Positions 11,401-21,358 of a stretch of DNA of 64,000 nucleotides are shown piece by piece. Position numbers and translations under genes: made by a program. Every line of letters begins with the position of its first letter. Positions within the stretch are counted from its first letter, which is position 1. Origin of the DNA: Vanessa cardui (taxonomy: Eukaryota; Arthropoda; Insecta; Lepidoptera; Nymphalidae); assembly GCF_905220365.1 (NCBI RefSeq), contig NC_061151.1, positions 2,040,197 to 2,104,196 on the forward strand. Direction: 5' to 3'. The notes under the pieces are model-generated. The model had not been told where the DNA came from and searched no databases. It saw nothing but the letters and a program-made list of their open reading frames with translations.

Positions 11401-14400
11401 CTCCATATCTTTGTCACATATGGGTTACTTTAAAGTTAGAGGGAGATAGGGCGAATATTTCATGAGTTTAATGTTGTCGTACTTTGGATGCTTTGTCGTT
11501 ACAACAACAGCCTGTAAATTTCCACTGCTGGACTAAAGGCCTCCTCTCCCTTTGAGGAGAAGGTTTGAAACATATTCCACCACGCTGTTCCAATGCGGGT
11601 TGCTGGAATACACACGTGTCAGAATTTCTATGAAATTTGTCATATGCAGGTTTGCTCACGATGTTTTCCTTCACCGCTGAGCACGAGATGAATTATAAAG
11701 ACAAATTAAGCACATGAATCAGCGATGCTTGCCTGAGTTTGAACCCGCAATCATCGGTTAAGATGCACGCATTCTAACCACTGGGCCATCTCGACTTAGC
11801 ATATCATATCAGAACGATATTCATAGTTGTTTAGATGCGGTAAAACGGTTACGTCATCATCGAATCGATGACGTCTATATCGTCATGCCTACTAATATAG
11901 TATACGTTTAATGTATGCACACATCGTTTTAACCCAGTTTTTATTATAAGTTTTGACTAACATCACTAATTCACGATAAACCTTACCTTTCAATACGTTA
12001 CCAAAGGTAAGTTACGACTCACCATCATTAAATAACAGCATGATTGCAGGCGGCGAGCTTGAGACCATCTCGGCACTCTGCTAATACGCCCCCGGTAAGC
12101 TAGAACTAATCATTTAACTTGTAATCCATCATTAGTTTAAATTACCCTTAGCTTATATTGGACAACATCACATACATTACTCTGATCCCAATGTGAGTAG
12201 CTAAAGCACTTGTGTTGTGGAAAATCTGAAGTAAAGACGGTACAAACATCTATCTTGTCTTGGGTCTAACCAAAGACAACATAGAAAACTAATGAACTTT
12301 TTCCACATCGATTCGGATGCGAATCGAACCCTAGACCTCGGAGTCGGGTACCCATGAAAACCGGTGTACACACTAATATAAACTAACTAATATAGCTAAT
12401 ATAAACGCATTGGTCAGTTTGTTTGTAAAACTACTCAACTGATCGTTTTCACTGAAAATTACGTAGGTACTCTATGAAACATAACATAAACATAACACTA
12501 TGAAACACCCCTCCCCTTCTCAGAGCTAAGTAAAAATAAGTTTGGGTCTGGCCCAAGATAACATAAAAACTAATGAACTTTTTCTACATCGATTCGGATG
12601 CGAATCGAACCCGAGACCTCGGAGTCGTGTACCCATGACAACCGGTGTACACACTAATATAATCTACTAAAAACGCAACGCAAACGCAACTGACAACAGT
12701 TTGTTTGTAATAATACTCAACTGATCGTTTTAAAATCGTTCGATCGTTTTGCACGCACGTTTTCACTGAAAATTACGTAGGGTACATAAAACCCCCCCCC
12801 CCCCCCCCTCAGAGTTAATTAAAAATAAGTACGTATTTATATGTATAGCATACACATAAAGTACTGCTGTGGATACATTATCTCGCGTCATTTCAACCCG
12901 AGAAAGCAAGTGCATGTAAATCGACATGTCAAATTGACGAATATATTAGCTCATATGATATTACAAGTTATTACGTTTGTGTAAAGATCATATTCACATA
13001 AATAAATATTGATAATTTGGGATAGCGTACTTAATTCGGATGTGATCGGTTTTACGAATTTTGCTGACGCTACATGTCGTATAACTGTGTAATTGTTTTG
13101 TCGCCAGTACCAACAAGACGACCCAACGGAGGAGACGGCGCTGCTGTCGCGTCGTCCGTCTCGCTCTGCGGGCGCTGTCTCGCTCTCCCGCGCGCTGGCC
13201 ATCCCCGGCGTGGTGGAATTCTCCCTCTCTCTTTTCTTCGCGAAGCTTGTCAGCTACACATTCCTCTACTGGCTGCCTCTGTATATTAAGTCTTCCAGTA
13301 AGTGAATTGAATTTATTAATAAAATTATATATGTAAAGCGCGTCAAATAATTTATTATAATTAAAGCTCCTTGTCTCGTCGAGATGGCCCAGTGGTTAGA
13401 ACGTGTGCATTTTAACCGATGATTGCGGGTTCAAACCCAGGCAAGCACCGCTGATTCATGTGCTTAATTTGTCTTTATAATTCATCTCGTGAAAAACTTC
13501 GTAGGGAAACCTGCATGTGACAAATTTCATAGAAATGCTGCCACATGTGTATTCCACCAACCCGCATTGGAACAGCGTGGTGGAATATGTTCAAAACCTT
13601 CTCCTTAAATAGAGAAGAGGCCTTTAGCCCAGCAGTGGGAATTTACAGGCTGTTGTTGTTGAAAGCTCCTTTTTGGCTAGGAAACTACTAAAACGCAAAC
13701 TAAAAATGACATCAAAATCGGTCCAATAGGGAAGATACGATATTTTTGTTTTCGTATTTATTTTAAAGAACTCCATATAGAATAGACTACAAGTATATTA
13801 AAAATCTAAAACACTGTAATTTACTGCAAAAAATGCGGATTCAAAATGCCAATTTAAATTTTCGCGCGAAAACGAATCTATGTTTCCTATGACGTCACTG
13901 CTGTCTATCACTGGCCCACTGCTCGTACTTGTACTGGCTTTTATACTTATGTATTTTTCTTGACCTTTGAGATACTCTTTTGTTAAAATTTAAAACGGAC
14001 TATCGATACTCCGAAGAAAAGCTTTGTTGACGTATGTTTTGTGCCTTTCAACAAAGTTTTCATATAAATGGTTTTAAAGTAGCCCTTCTGTTACAAAACC
14101 GATATAAAAGTGAAATAAAACTAGCTATAACGGATTTGAATCGCGTATATTAATTATTTTTGGCATCCCGACGTTCCGAGCACTTTACGGCGTTCGTGGT
14201 CACGGGTAGACTAAGGTATCTTAACCAAAAATAATTAATATACGCGTTTCAAATCCGTAATAACTAGTTTTATTTCAGTGTGTAATCGCGAAAATATAAG
14301 ACAACATTACGATATAAAAGTGGTTTCAAGCTGAAAAGATGAATCTGGAGTCTGCTTTGACAGACCTAACTTCAATTTTAAATCGTAAAACGCAATTAAT

Positions 14401-17400
14401 TTTCGTTCAACGTTTACTTTTACAACTATAACCTCAAATAAGTAGTCATAACAGGAGTGACGTCACTGAACGCTACATTAGCGTTTTGAAATACGTTCCG
14501 TTTCACGTTACTTTAATTCGTAATTATTGTTAAAAAAAAAAACAAAATTATATTAAATATAAACCTTGCAGTGGCTCTTCTTTAATATATTTTTAACATT
14601 TTAATAGCAAAATTTTCATTAATATTTTATTTGCTGTTCCCTAGATTGGATCACATTGGTATTGTCAAATTAAAAACTACCACTGGTTCGAAAGAGAAAA
14701 ACCAGAAAAGCCTTTTTGTCTGTTAAGTCATGTTTATGTATATTCCTTGTCATAAATAAATATGAGGCGACAGTTTCATTCTCAAGGTGTTATAATAACC
14801 ATGAACCCACTAATTACATAATGATCTTGCACACAAGTGTTTCTTGCAGTTTTTTTAAATTTGGTAACGTTCATATTCCTATGATTCTTTTTTTTTTTTT
14901 TTTTTTTTTATTTTTTTTTTTTTTTTATTTCACACACAAGTTTATGTTTACATTATTAAATGCCAGCCCTGAATTCCAAACTAGCTTTCGCTGTGTTTTG
15001 GAAGTCAGTTCCTTCCCAGATTTTAGGTTACAAATTGTTTCTTATTATAAAAGTAAAAGTAAATGGAAAATTAAAAAAAATAAATAATAGTAATAATAAT
15101 AATAACAATCAAATCACAAAAGAAATTATTTACCAAACTAAGTAGTGAATTAAAATGATAAAGGTTAATATTATGTGGGCACGCGTGTGTGTGTAAGTGT
15201 GTGTCTGTATATGTGTATTTATGTATGATGTTGCGTGCTATGAGTGTGTATTTAGTAATATGTGTATATATGCAACAATTATTTGTGATTTATGTCAGCT
15301 CTTGAAATAACAATAGTCTTAATTCAACAACTGCTCAGTTTCCTTAAAATCAAAATTCGTAAGCCATTCTTTAATTACTTTTTTAAATTGAAAGTTAGAC
15401 AAGTTCTTTGTTTTATATTCAGTATTAAGTTTGTTATATAGCCTAGGTGCTAGTGAACTATAACAACGTTGTGCAAATTTATTTTTGACTTTAGGAACCG
15501 GACAGATATCTCTTCTTTTGTTATTTGGCTTTATTTGTGGTATGTGGGTCTTATGATACCTACGAAGACATTGATATATAAATAGCTTGCGAACAGATAA
15601 AACTTCGGCTTTTTTGTAAAGTAATTGTGATGGATATCTAAACGGTAAGTTGAATAAAATCTTTAATACAGCTCGATGCGCCCTCTCTAGTTCAATGAAA
15701 TGAGTCTTAACAACGGATCCCCATGAACAGATACAATAATTAATAATACATTCAGCTAATGCTTGATAAATTTGAATGAGGAGTTTAGTATTATCTATAA
15801 TTCTTAGTTCTCTAAAAATATAAATAAGTTTTCTTAATCTTTTACTAACTGCTACAACATGTTTTTTCCAATTGATCCTATCATCAATAATTACACCTAA
15901 ATATTTTATGTCAGTTACTCTTTCCAATGCTGGACAATTACCACAATAAACAGTGTTATTGGTGCCCGGGCCACGATTGCAAGGATAAAATTTATCATGT
16001 TTTTTTGTTAAACTGTACTGTATAGCTCTATAAAGTAATCACTTTATAAAATCGAGTTACATGGGTAATAACTTATAAGTTTATGAGTGAATAAATATAA
16101 AAGAAATGATCTAGAACTTTCGACCAATAACATTTGTAGTAATGTCTTATCATGTCCTCGCAGCGACGCTGACGCCGAAGCAGTCGGGCGAGCTGAGCAC
16201 GTCGTTCGACGTGGGCGGCGTGGCGGGCGCGGCGCTGGCGGGGCTGCTGGCCGACTGCGTGGGCGCGCCCGCGCTCGTATGCGCCGCCTTCTACGCGCTC
16301 GCCGCGCCCGCGGTGAGACACCCACCATCCCACTCGCACTTAGAGCCCCCCACACTCATGAGCTGAGATGGCCCAGTGGCTAGTGATATGTGTTTATTAT
16401 TCATTTCTTGCTCGGCGGTGAAGGAAAACACCGTGAGGAAACCTGCATGTGTCTTATTTCATCGAAATTGAGCTAAATGTGTATTCCAACCCGTATTGGA
16501 ACAGCGTGATGAAATATTCTCCTAACCTTCTCAAAAATACTCTAGCAGTGGGAAACTTACATTTGCAGCCTCTTACGAGAGAGTTGAGAGCGTATACCTT
16601 ATCACAGCAGATAGACAGATATAACTATGACCCCCCCCCCCCATATTAGCAATATGGAGGTATATAGCTCACCGGAGGTTGGTCGTAAGTATCCTCTAAT
16701 TTGAGTCTTGTGTGTGTGTGTGTGCCCTTATGTCCTTGTTTAAGTCTTGTGTGTGTGTGTGTGTGCAGCTGCTGGCATACCAGTCGTGGGGCGCCAGCTC
16801 GTACGTGCTCAACGTAGCACTGCTGGTTGTGGCCGGAGTGCTGGTCAACGGGCCCTACGCTCTCATCACCACGGCCGTCAGCGCGGAGCTCGGTATGTAC
16901 TGTTCTCATGAGCTTCAAGATTTTTTTTATGGTATAGGTTGGCGGACGAGCATATGGGCCACCTGATGGTAAGTGGTCACCATCGCCCATAGACAATGAC
17001 GCTGTAAGAAATATTAACTATTCATTACATCGTCAATGCGCCAACAACCTTGGGAACTAAGATGTCATGTCCCTTGTGCCTGTAGTTACACTGGCTCACT
17101 CACACTTTAAACCGAAACACAATACTGAGTACTGTTGTTTGCCGGTAGAATAACTGATGAGTGGGTGGTACCTACCCAGACGGGCTTGCACAAAGCCCTA
17201 CCACCAAGTTGTTCGGTGAAGCTCGATATTTCGACATTATCTACGAATGTTACGAGACTGAAGTTTGCGGGTAGATGTTGATAATGTTAGAAGTGCCCAT
17301 ATCGGACTAACTCCTTTCTCGTACGTTTGCTGCGTAAACACCGGTCATCACTACTATTGTCATTTTCACGATCAATATAATTTCATATAGCTGAAAAGGC

Positions 17401-20400
17401 CCAGTGGTTAGAACGCGTGCATCTTTACCGATGATTGCGGGTACCAACTCAGGCAAGCACCACTATATATGTGTGCTTAATTTGTGTTTATAACACATCT
17501 CGTGCTCGGCGGTCTCAGCTATTTACCCTTATAGTCCTTAAACTCATTTTTTATGTAATCACAATTAAATATTAATGTTAGAAAATATATATTAAAACAT
17601 TTATTTCGTGAATTCAAACGCTCTTGAAGTTACGGGCACAGCTCGTAGAAGATATATCACCATTTTTCTTCGCAGGCACACACAGTAGCCTCGCTGGTGA
17701 CTCCCAGGCGCTGGCCACCGTGACCGCCATTATCGACGGTACCGGCAGCATCGGTAAGTCACACACAGATAGGGCTCCAAATGTGACCGTCAGAATATGT
17801 TCTAAGCTGTAGAATTAATATATATTATATGACAAGTAAAAAAAAATCGTTAATAATAATCTTAATTATATAATGTCTATTAAAATAGGATTTAGAAGTT
17901 TTGAAATTATAAAAAAAATATATTAAAATGAAAAAAAGAATTTCCCGTACCGGGAATCGAACCCGAGCCTCCTGGGTGAAAGCCAGGTATCCTAGCCACT
18001 AGACCATACGGGAGATGTCAGTTGTACCAAAATATTTGACTACAATCAAAATACAGCGTATTTGACCTTAATAAAAGTAGTTATATTTAGTAAGAATATA
18101 ATATGTTATAATATTAGTATACAAATATACAGGTTCATTGGTAATTCGACGTATATCCGCTAGGATGTGATAATATGACAATATGGGGATGTGAATATGA
18201 TTATGATTTTTTTTTTTTGTTTTTAAGGCATTTTTAAGGAAAAGAAATTGAAACAACATATTATTCCGTCTTCCATTTTCAAATTTGGACCGATAATTAT
18301 TGTTTAAATATTTACAAATATCCAGTGTTTAATCGTTTTCATAAATCAGAAGAAAGAATACATTTTTATTGAAATTTTTTTTCTAAATAAATTTTAAACA
18401 TTTTTGACAAATTTAAAAAAAAGCTAAAAAACGTGATATCTCAAAAATGGTTCACTTTTGGATAACGCCTATGGGAGTTAAAGTTATTGCAAATAGTCAC
18501 CCCTATCACCTCCTAACGGATATACGTCGAGTTACCAATAACCCTGTATATCAATATAGTAGTACATCTTTAGATCTCTTAAATTATATTAGATACTAGT
18601 GAACCGCCCCAGAATACTCATACTAAATATACTACGAAAAACGTGTTTATTTACAAAAATAATTATAGTTGTAGCTTATGCTTTATTCTGATGTATATAA
18701 CCTATGTTACTGTAAAGTTTCATCAAAATCCGTTCAGTAGTTTTTTCGTGAAAGAGTAACAAACATGGATACATCCTCACAAACTTTCGCAATTATAATA
18801 TTAGTGAAGGATAGGATTCGATAAGGCACATCGTCAAGGCCGTCTTAAGCCTAGAGGCTCTGGCCATATTAGGAAAGTGAGGCCCCAACACTGGCGGATT
18901 TACCAATAGGCTAAGTAGGCTGGAGCCTAGGGTGGCAGATTTAGAGGGGCGGCAAATTTAGCCCAAATTTGTTATTATCTTACAGAAATTAAAAAACTTA
19001 TAATTATATGTATACACATTACGTCCGTAATCCGTATACTCGTCACTACATAGCGGGTTGGAAAAATAATCTAGGTACTGACAGAAATATCACCTAGTTT
19101 ATAATCACACTAATAACGGGAAAAACCGATGTAATGAGGACGATAGAACACAAATCATAAATGTTGCAAAAAAAAGTAGGGGCGGCAAAAATTGAATAGC
19201 CTACTAGCGGCTTGTAAATCCAGCACTGGGCCCCCTATGACTTTGTCAGACACTCTTTTGTTAGAATAAGTAAAGAATGTAGATAAACAAGGTTATAGAT
19301 TTTTTTTTAAGAATCACATATTTATATTGTACTTATTTATTTGATCTGAGGGGGCCCCTATCGATCGCGGGGCCCGGGGAACTTGTCCAAAGTACCCAAT
19401 GGGAAAGAGTGACCCCTCTTTCTCATTGCAATATCAATATTTGCAAATAATATTGAGTCTGACATATTTTGTATGAATTAAAGTCCCTTATTTAACAACA
19501 ACAGCCTGTAAATTCCCACTGCTGGGCTAAAGGCCTCCTCTCCCTTTGAGGAGAAGGTTTGGAACATATTCCACCACGCTGTTCCAATGCGGGTTGGTGG
19601 AATACACATGTGGCAGAATTTCTAAGAAATTTGTCACATGCAGGTTTCCTCACGATGTTTTCCTTCACCGCCGAGCACGAGATGAATTATAAAGACAAAT
19701 TAAGCACATGAATCAGCGGTGTTTGCCTGGGTTTGAACCCGCAATCATCGGTTAAGATGCATGCGTTCTAACCATTGGGCCATCTCTGCTTTTTAAATAA
19801 AGACATAAATAAAACATTTTTTTATATTCTACAGGAGCGGCGGTAGGTCCGATGGTAGCCGGTATCGTGTCGAGTGGTAGTTGGTCTGCTGTTTTCTACA
19901 TGCTGATCGCTTGCGACCTCATGGCGCTGATGCTGCTTGTAAGGTAAGCCTTCATCACCTTCCTTGATCTTGCCTTTCTTCCATTTACGAGTCAAAAAAC
20001 TTTTGTTGCTTAGGATAGGTAGACTGTTTGACTCAAATCATATATGTATTTGAGCCAGTGTAACTACAGGCACAAGGGACATAACATCTTAGTTCCCAAG
20101 GTTGGTGGCGGTTAATATTTCTTACAGCGTCTTTGTCTATGGGTGATGGTGACCACTTACCTTATGCTCGTCCGCCAGCCTATACCAAAGAAAAAAAAAT
20201 CTCAATATACTTTGTTCAAGTAGGCTTTTACAAGCACTTTGAAAATGTCATTTAACAAAGTATATTAAGTGAAGCTACCACCGGTTCGGAAAGTAGATTC
20301 CACCAAGAAGAACCGGCAAGAAACTCAGTAGACGCCACCACCGTAGTCATTTCCATAAAGAATAGTAATTAGTTTTTAGTTATTTGATTTCTTCTTGTTA

Positions 20401-20847
20401 GGACATGTTAAGTAAAGCTTTTGTAACTTATCTTCCCAAGATGAATTAAAAAAAATATCTTCATTAATAACAGTGGTTAGAACGCGTCTTAACCGATGAT
20501 TGCGGGTTCAAACCCAGGCAAGCACCACTATATATATGTGCTTAATTTGTGTCTGTAATTCATCTCGTGCTCGGCGGTGAAGGAAAACATTATGAGGAAA
20601 CCTGCATATGACTAATTTCATATTAATTCTAGCACCCCAATTGGAACAGCGAAATGGTATATGTTCCAAAGCTTCTCTTCAAAGGGGCCTTAGCCCAGCA
20701 GTGGGAAATGTGGGAAATTTACAGGCTGTTGTTGTTGTTTTGTTAATCATTTTTGTTGTTTTCTTTTTCAGGATAGCCAAAGCTGAAATAGTCAAAATAT
20801 GGCAAGACAGACGGCTCTCGTCTCCGCGGTCCGTTCGTATTGAATAG
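5402..20847 (+). CDS. SLC37A2: SLC37-family sugar-phosphate/phosphate exchanger (SLC37A2-like), 5' exon missing
   Basis: Thirteen exons: 5402-5571, 6599-6679, 8048-8181, 8916-9048, 9953-10101, 10822-10887, 12050-12094, 13108-13297, 16164-16312, 16769-16892, 17676-17753, 19835-19943, 20772-20847 (TAG stop). All are bounded by AG/GT and keep one frame for 500 codons. Family signatures: YHLTRKPISVVKS in exon 1, GWPGTVAIVGKWFG and GLWNSHTSLGNILG in exon 4, PGVVEFSLSLFFAKLVSYTF in exon 8, NGPYALITTAVSAELG in exon 10, and TVTAIIDGTGSIG in exon 11. The hydrophobic pattern fits a 12-TM major-facilitator protein with an acidic, variable central loop (exons 6-8). Known SLC37 proteins exchange phosphate for glucose-6-phosphate or related sugar phosphates across the ER membrane; the substrate here is inferred. 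The N-terminal exon (about 20 residues, ending in phase 2) was not found. The protein ends RSVRIE without a clear ER-retrieval signal. SLC37A1/A3-like naming is possible. Confidence 0.93.
7425..7930 (+). repeat. Repeat D copy interrupted by SINE-A
   Basis: Left part 7425-7551 (aaatgttgaaaaagaaatac, tttcttgtcggatctcc), right part 7849-7930 (ggtagcttcacataatatta, gcctacttgaataaagtac). Confidence 0.7.
7552..7848 (+). repeat. SINE-A, full length, inserted in repeat D
   Basis: gagatggcccagtggttaga to gtgttgttgtttgttgttg. Repeat D sequence lies on both sides (7425-7551 and 7849-7930). SLC37 intron 2. Confidence 0.82.
8236..8398 (+). repeat. Repeat D copy
   Basis: aaaaatgttgaaaaagagta to ataaagttcattttgattta; SLC37 intron 3, 55 bp after the exon donor. 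Confidence 0.75.
8500..8698. mobile_element. MITE family E, partial copy
   Basis: Begins tagtacgacacaatcaag then agcatcggcaaaattcg and breaks off after the ttgacgcgtcgatttacatg segment. Lies in SLC37 intron 3. Confidence 0.7.
9134..9480 (+). repeat. Repeat C copy with duplicated middle
   Basis: ggtagggctttgtgcaaatc through ccatcaggtggcccatatgc, then a second partial unit (taactacaggcataaggga). Confidence 0.7.
9708..9912 (+). repeat. SINE-A, 5' truncated, upstream of SLC37 exon 5
   Basis: Starts within the body (ttgtgtttataattcatctc) and ends in ggctattgttgttgtag, about 40 bp from the acceptor of the exon at 9953. Confidence 0.75.
10459..10650 (-). repeat. SINE-B copy
   Basis: Minus copy from acaacatcacatacattact to the B box ggaatcgaacc and ccacggaggtcgtc. 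SLC37 intron 5. Confidence 0.75.
11023..11230. mobile_element. Long hairpin MITE
   Basis: Two arms of about 85 bp are inverted copies with only a few mismatches: tacttgattagaat... to ...ccatgaatatgta, and the mirrored copy from about 11145. The spacer is about 35 bp. It appears inserted in a copy of repeat D, whose sequence continues on both sides. In SLC37 intron 6. Confidence 0.75.
11502..11797 (-). repeat. SINE-A
   Basis: Full-length minus copy, acaacagcctgtaaatttcc to ctaaccactgggccatctcg. SLC37 intron 6. Confidence 0.82.
12160..12372 (-). repeat. SINE-B copy
   Basis: Minus copy from acaacatcacatacattact to gcgaatcgaacc and accggtgtacacac; its head is part of the 281-bp tandem duplication. 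Confidence 0.72.
12260..12821 (+). repeat. Two-copy tandem duplication, 281-bp period
   Basis: acatcgattcggatgcgaat occurs at 12305 and 12586. Both copies continue through the same SINE-B part, then cagtttgtttgtaa, ctactcaactgatcgtttt or a close variant, and a C-rich segment. In SLC37 intron 7. Confidence 0.72.
12792..12808 (+). repeat. Poly(C) tract (17 C)
   Basis: Uninterrupted C run at the end of the second copy of the 281-bp duplication; the first copy has only short C runs at the same place. A second run of 12 C is at 16631-16642. Confidence 0.85.
12880..13090. mobile_element. MITE family E, partial copy abutting SLC37 exon 8
   Basis: Runs from tcaacccgagaaagcaagtg to the terminal gctacatgtcgtataact, ending less than 20 bp before the AG acceptor of SLC37 exon 8 (13106-13107). 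Confidence 0.72.
13379..13661 (+). repeat. SINE-A
   Basis: Full-length plus copy, gtcgagatggcccagtggtt to caggctgttgttgttg. SLC37 intron 8. Confidence 0.82.
14110..14284. mobile_element. Foldback MITE (TGAAATAAAACT family)
   Basis: Arms gtgaaataaaactag... and ...ctagttttatttcag are inverted, with cggatttgaa/ttcaaatccg and a further ataattaatatacgcg inverted pair inside. A related copy lies at 34885-35029. In SLC37 intron 8. Confidence 0.7.
14889..16018 (-). mobile_element. 5'-truncated LINE insertion with poly(A)
   Basis: It includes the reverse-transcriptase fragment at 15319-16018, then a 3' untranslated region of about 400 bp, and a long T run on plus (14889-14927) that reads as a poly(A) tail on minus. 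Target-site duplications were not recognised with certainty. Confidence 0.7.
15319..16018 (-). pseudogene. 5'-truncated LINE reverse transcriptase (Jockey/CR1-type), C-terminal part
   Basis: On the minus strand an open frame runs from about 16018 through the ATG at 15927 to the stop at 15319. It has 202 residues from the ATG, with more in frame upstream. It contains VTDIKYLGVIIDDRINWKKH, IYQALAECIINYCICSWG and LERAHRAVLKILFNLP, the post-palm/thumb region of non-LTR reverse transcriptases. The catalytic YADD region is missing, so this is a dead 5'-truncated insertion. It lies in SLC37 intron 8. Confidence 0.85.
16364..16570 (+). repeat. SINE-A, decayed
   Basis: gagatggcccagtggctag then a deletion; body continues with gctcggcggtgaaggaaaac to gcagtgggaaacttac. 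SLC37 intron 9. Confidence 0.7.
16706..16766 (+). repeat. (TG)n microsatellite ending at a splice acceptor
   Basis: Two tgagtcttg/taagtcttg plus (TG)8-10 blocks in tandem, the second running directly into the CAG acceptor of SLC37 exon 10 (exon starts 16769). It takes the place of the usual pyrimidine tract. Confidence 0.85.
16923..17210 (-). repeat. Repeat C copy
   Basis: Full minus copy, ttttatggtataggttggcg to cttgcacaaagccctaccac. SLC37 intron 10. Confidence 0.8.
17390..17515 (+). repeat. SINE-A head fragment
   Basis: ggcccagtggttagaacgcg through catctcgtgctcggcggt, then broken off. SLC37 intron 10. Confidence 0.72.
17942..18013 (-). tRNA. tRNA-Glu: tRNA-Glu (anticodon TTC)
   Basis: Read on the minus strand, a full cloverleaf forms. 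The 7-bp acceptor stem is TCCCGTA/TACGGGA, the D-arm contains GTCTAGTGGCTAGGAT, and the CCTGG/CCAGG anticodon stem encloses loop CTTTCAC (anticodon at 17978-17980). The T-arm holds the B box GGTTCGATTCC. Seven T residues follow the 3' end on that strand (17931-17937 read as A on plus), a good Pol III terminator. It has no intron and CCA is not encoded. It lies antisense inside intron 11 of the SLC37 gene. Unlike the SINE heads nearby, all stems pair, so it is likely functional. Confidence 0.95.
18126..18550. mobile_element. MITE-like element with 45-bp inverted ends
   Basis: The left end tatacaggttcattggtaa, continuing tcgacgtatatccg, is mirrored at the right by cggatatacgtcgagttacc and ataaccctgtata. 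The interior is AT-rich with no coding. In SLC37 intron 11, beside the tRNA-Glu gene. Confidence 0.7.
18598..18815 (+). repeat. Repeat G copy
   Basis: gtgaaccgccccagaatact to aactttcgcaattataatat; SLC37 intron 11. Confidence 0.5.
18889..19228. mobile_element. hAT-like non-autonomous element
   Basis: The left end cactggcggatttac is matched by the right end read inverted, cagtgctggatttac. The flanking 8-mers ggccccaa (18881-18888) and ggccccct (19229-19236) agree at 7 of 8 positions. Length 340 bp. It appears to sit inside another repeat (about 18838-19395) rich in ggggcccc strings. All lie in SLC37 intron 11. Confidence 0.7.
19497..19790 (-). repeat. SINE-A upstream of SLC37 exon 12
   Basis: Full-length minus copy, caacagcctgtaaattccca to aaccattgggccatctctg, ending about 45 bp from the exon at 19835. 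Confidence 0.82.
20045..20190 (+). repeat. Repeat C partial copy
   Basis: gtatttgagccagtgtaact to gctcgtccgccagcctatac, with an internal deletion. Confidence 0.7.
20193..20345 (-). repeat. Repeat D copy
   Basis: caatatactttgttcaagta to agaaactcagtagacgccac; SLC37 intron 12. Confidence 0.75.
20472..20740 (+). repeat. SINE-A upstream of SLC37 last exon
   Basis: cagtggttagaacgcgtctt to aggctgttgttgttgttttg, ending about 30 bp before the acceptor at 20770-20771. Confidence 0.8.
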
Positions 20848-20944
20848 TGAACAGTATTACCGAGTTTAGGATAATTAACAGTAAAGAGAAGTATATCCTG
20901 TGTCTGTGCTCGAATGTGTCCATTGCACACACAGGGAAGTTTTT

Positions 20945-21210
20945 TTTTATGGTATAGATTGGCGGACGAGCATATGGGCCACCTGATGGTAAGTGGTCAC
21001 CATCACCCATAAACAATAATGCTGTAAGAAATATTAACTATTCCTTACATCGTCAATGCGCCACCAACCTTGGAAACTAAGATGTTACGTCACTGACTCA
21101 CCCTTCAAACCGGAACACAACAATACTGAGTACTGTTGTTTAGCGGTAGAATAACTGATGAGTCGGTGGTATCTACCCAGACGGGCTTGCACAAAGCCCT
21201 ACCACTAAGT
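20945..21210 (-). repeat. Repeat C copy
   Basis: Full minus copy directly after the SLC37 gene, atggtatagattggcggacg to cttgcacaaagccctaccac; likely in the 3' untranslated region or just beyond it. Confidence 0.8.
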
Positions 21211-21352
21211 GAAGTCTTACTGATACTTTTTATTTAAGTCAACTTCGCAGTGAATAGTTTTTGAATCGTCGATAATTAAATACTACCACCGTTTTGAAAA
21301 GCAGCCTCTAGAAAGAAGAAACGGCAAGGAACTCGCATAATTGTTCTTTTTA

Positions 21353-21358
21353 AATAAA
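21353..21358 (+). promoter_or_regulatory. Possible poly(A) signal of the SLC37 gene
   Basis: AATAAA about 500 nt after the stop; if used, the 3' untranslated region would contain a repeat C copy. Confidence 0.35.

Noticed and set aside
14716..15087. Plus-strand open frame of 123 aa
   Set aside because: It crosses the long T tract that is the poly(A) tail of a minus-strand LINE; poly-Phe is a by-product.
16044..16383. Minus and alternative-frame arginine/alanine-rich frames
   Set aside because: Products of the GC-rich SLC37 exon 9 read in wrong frames.
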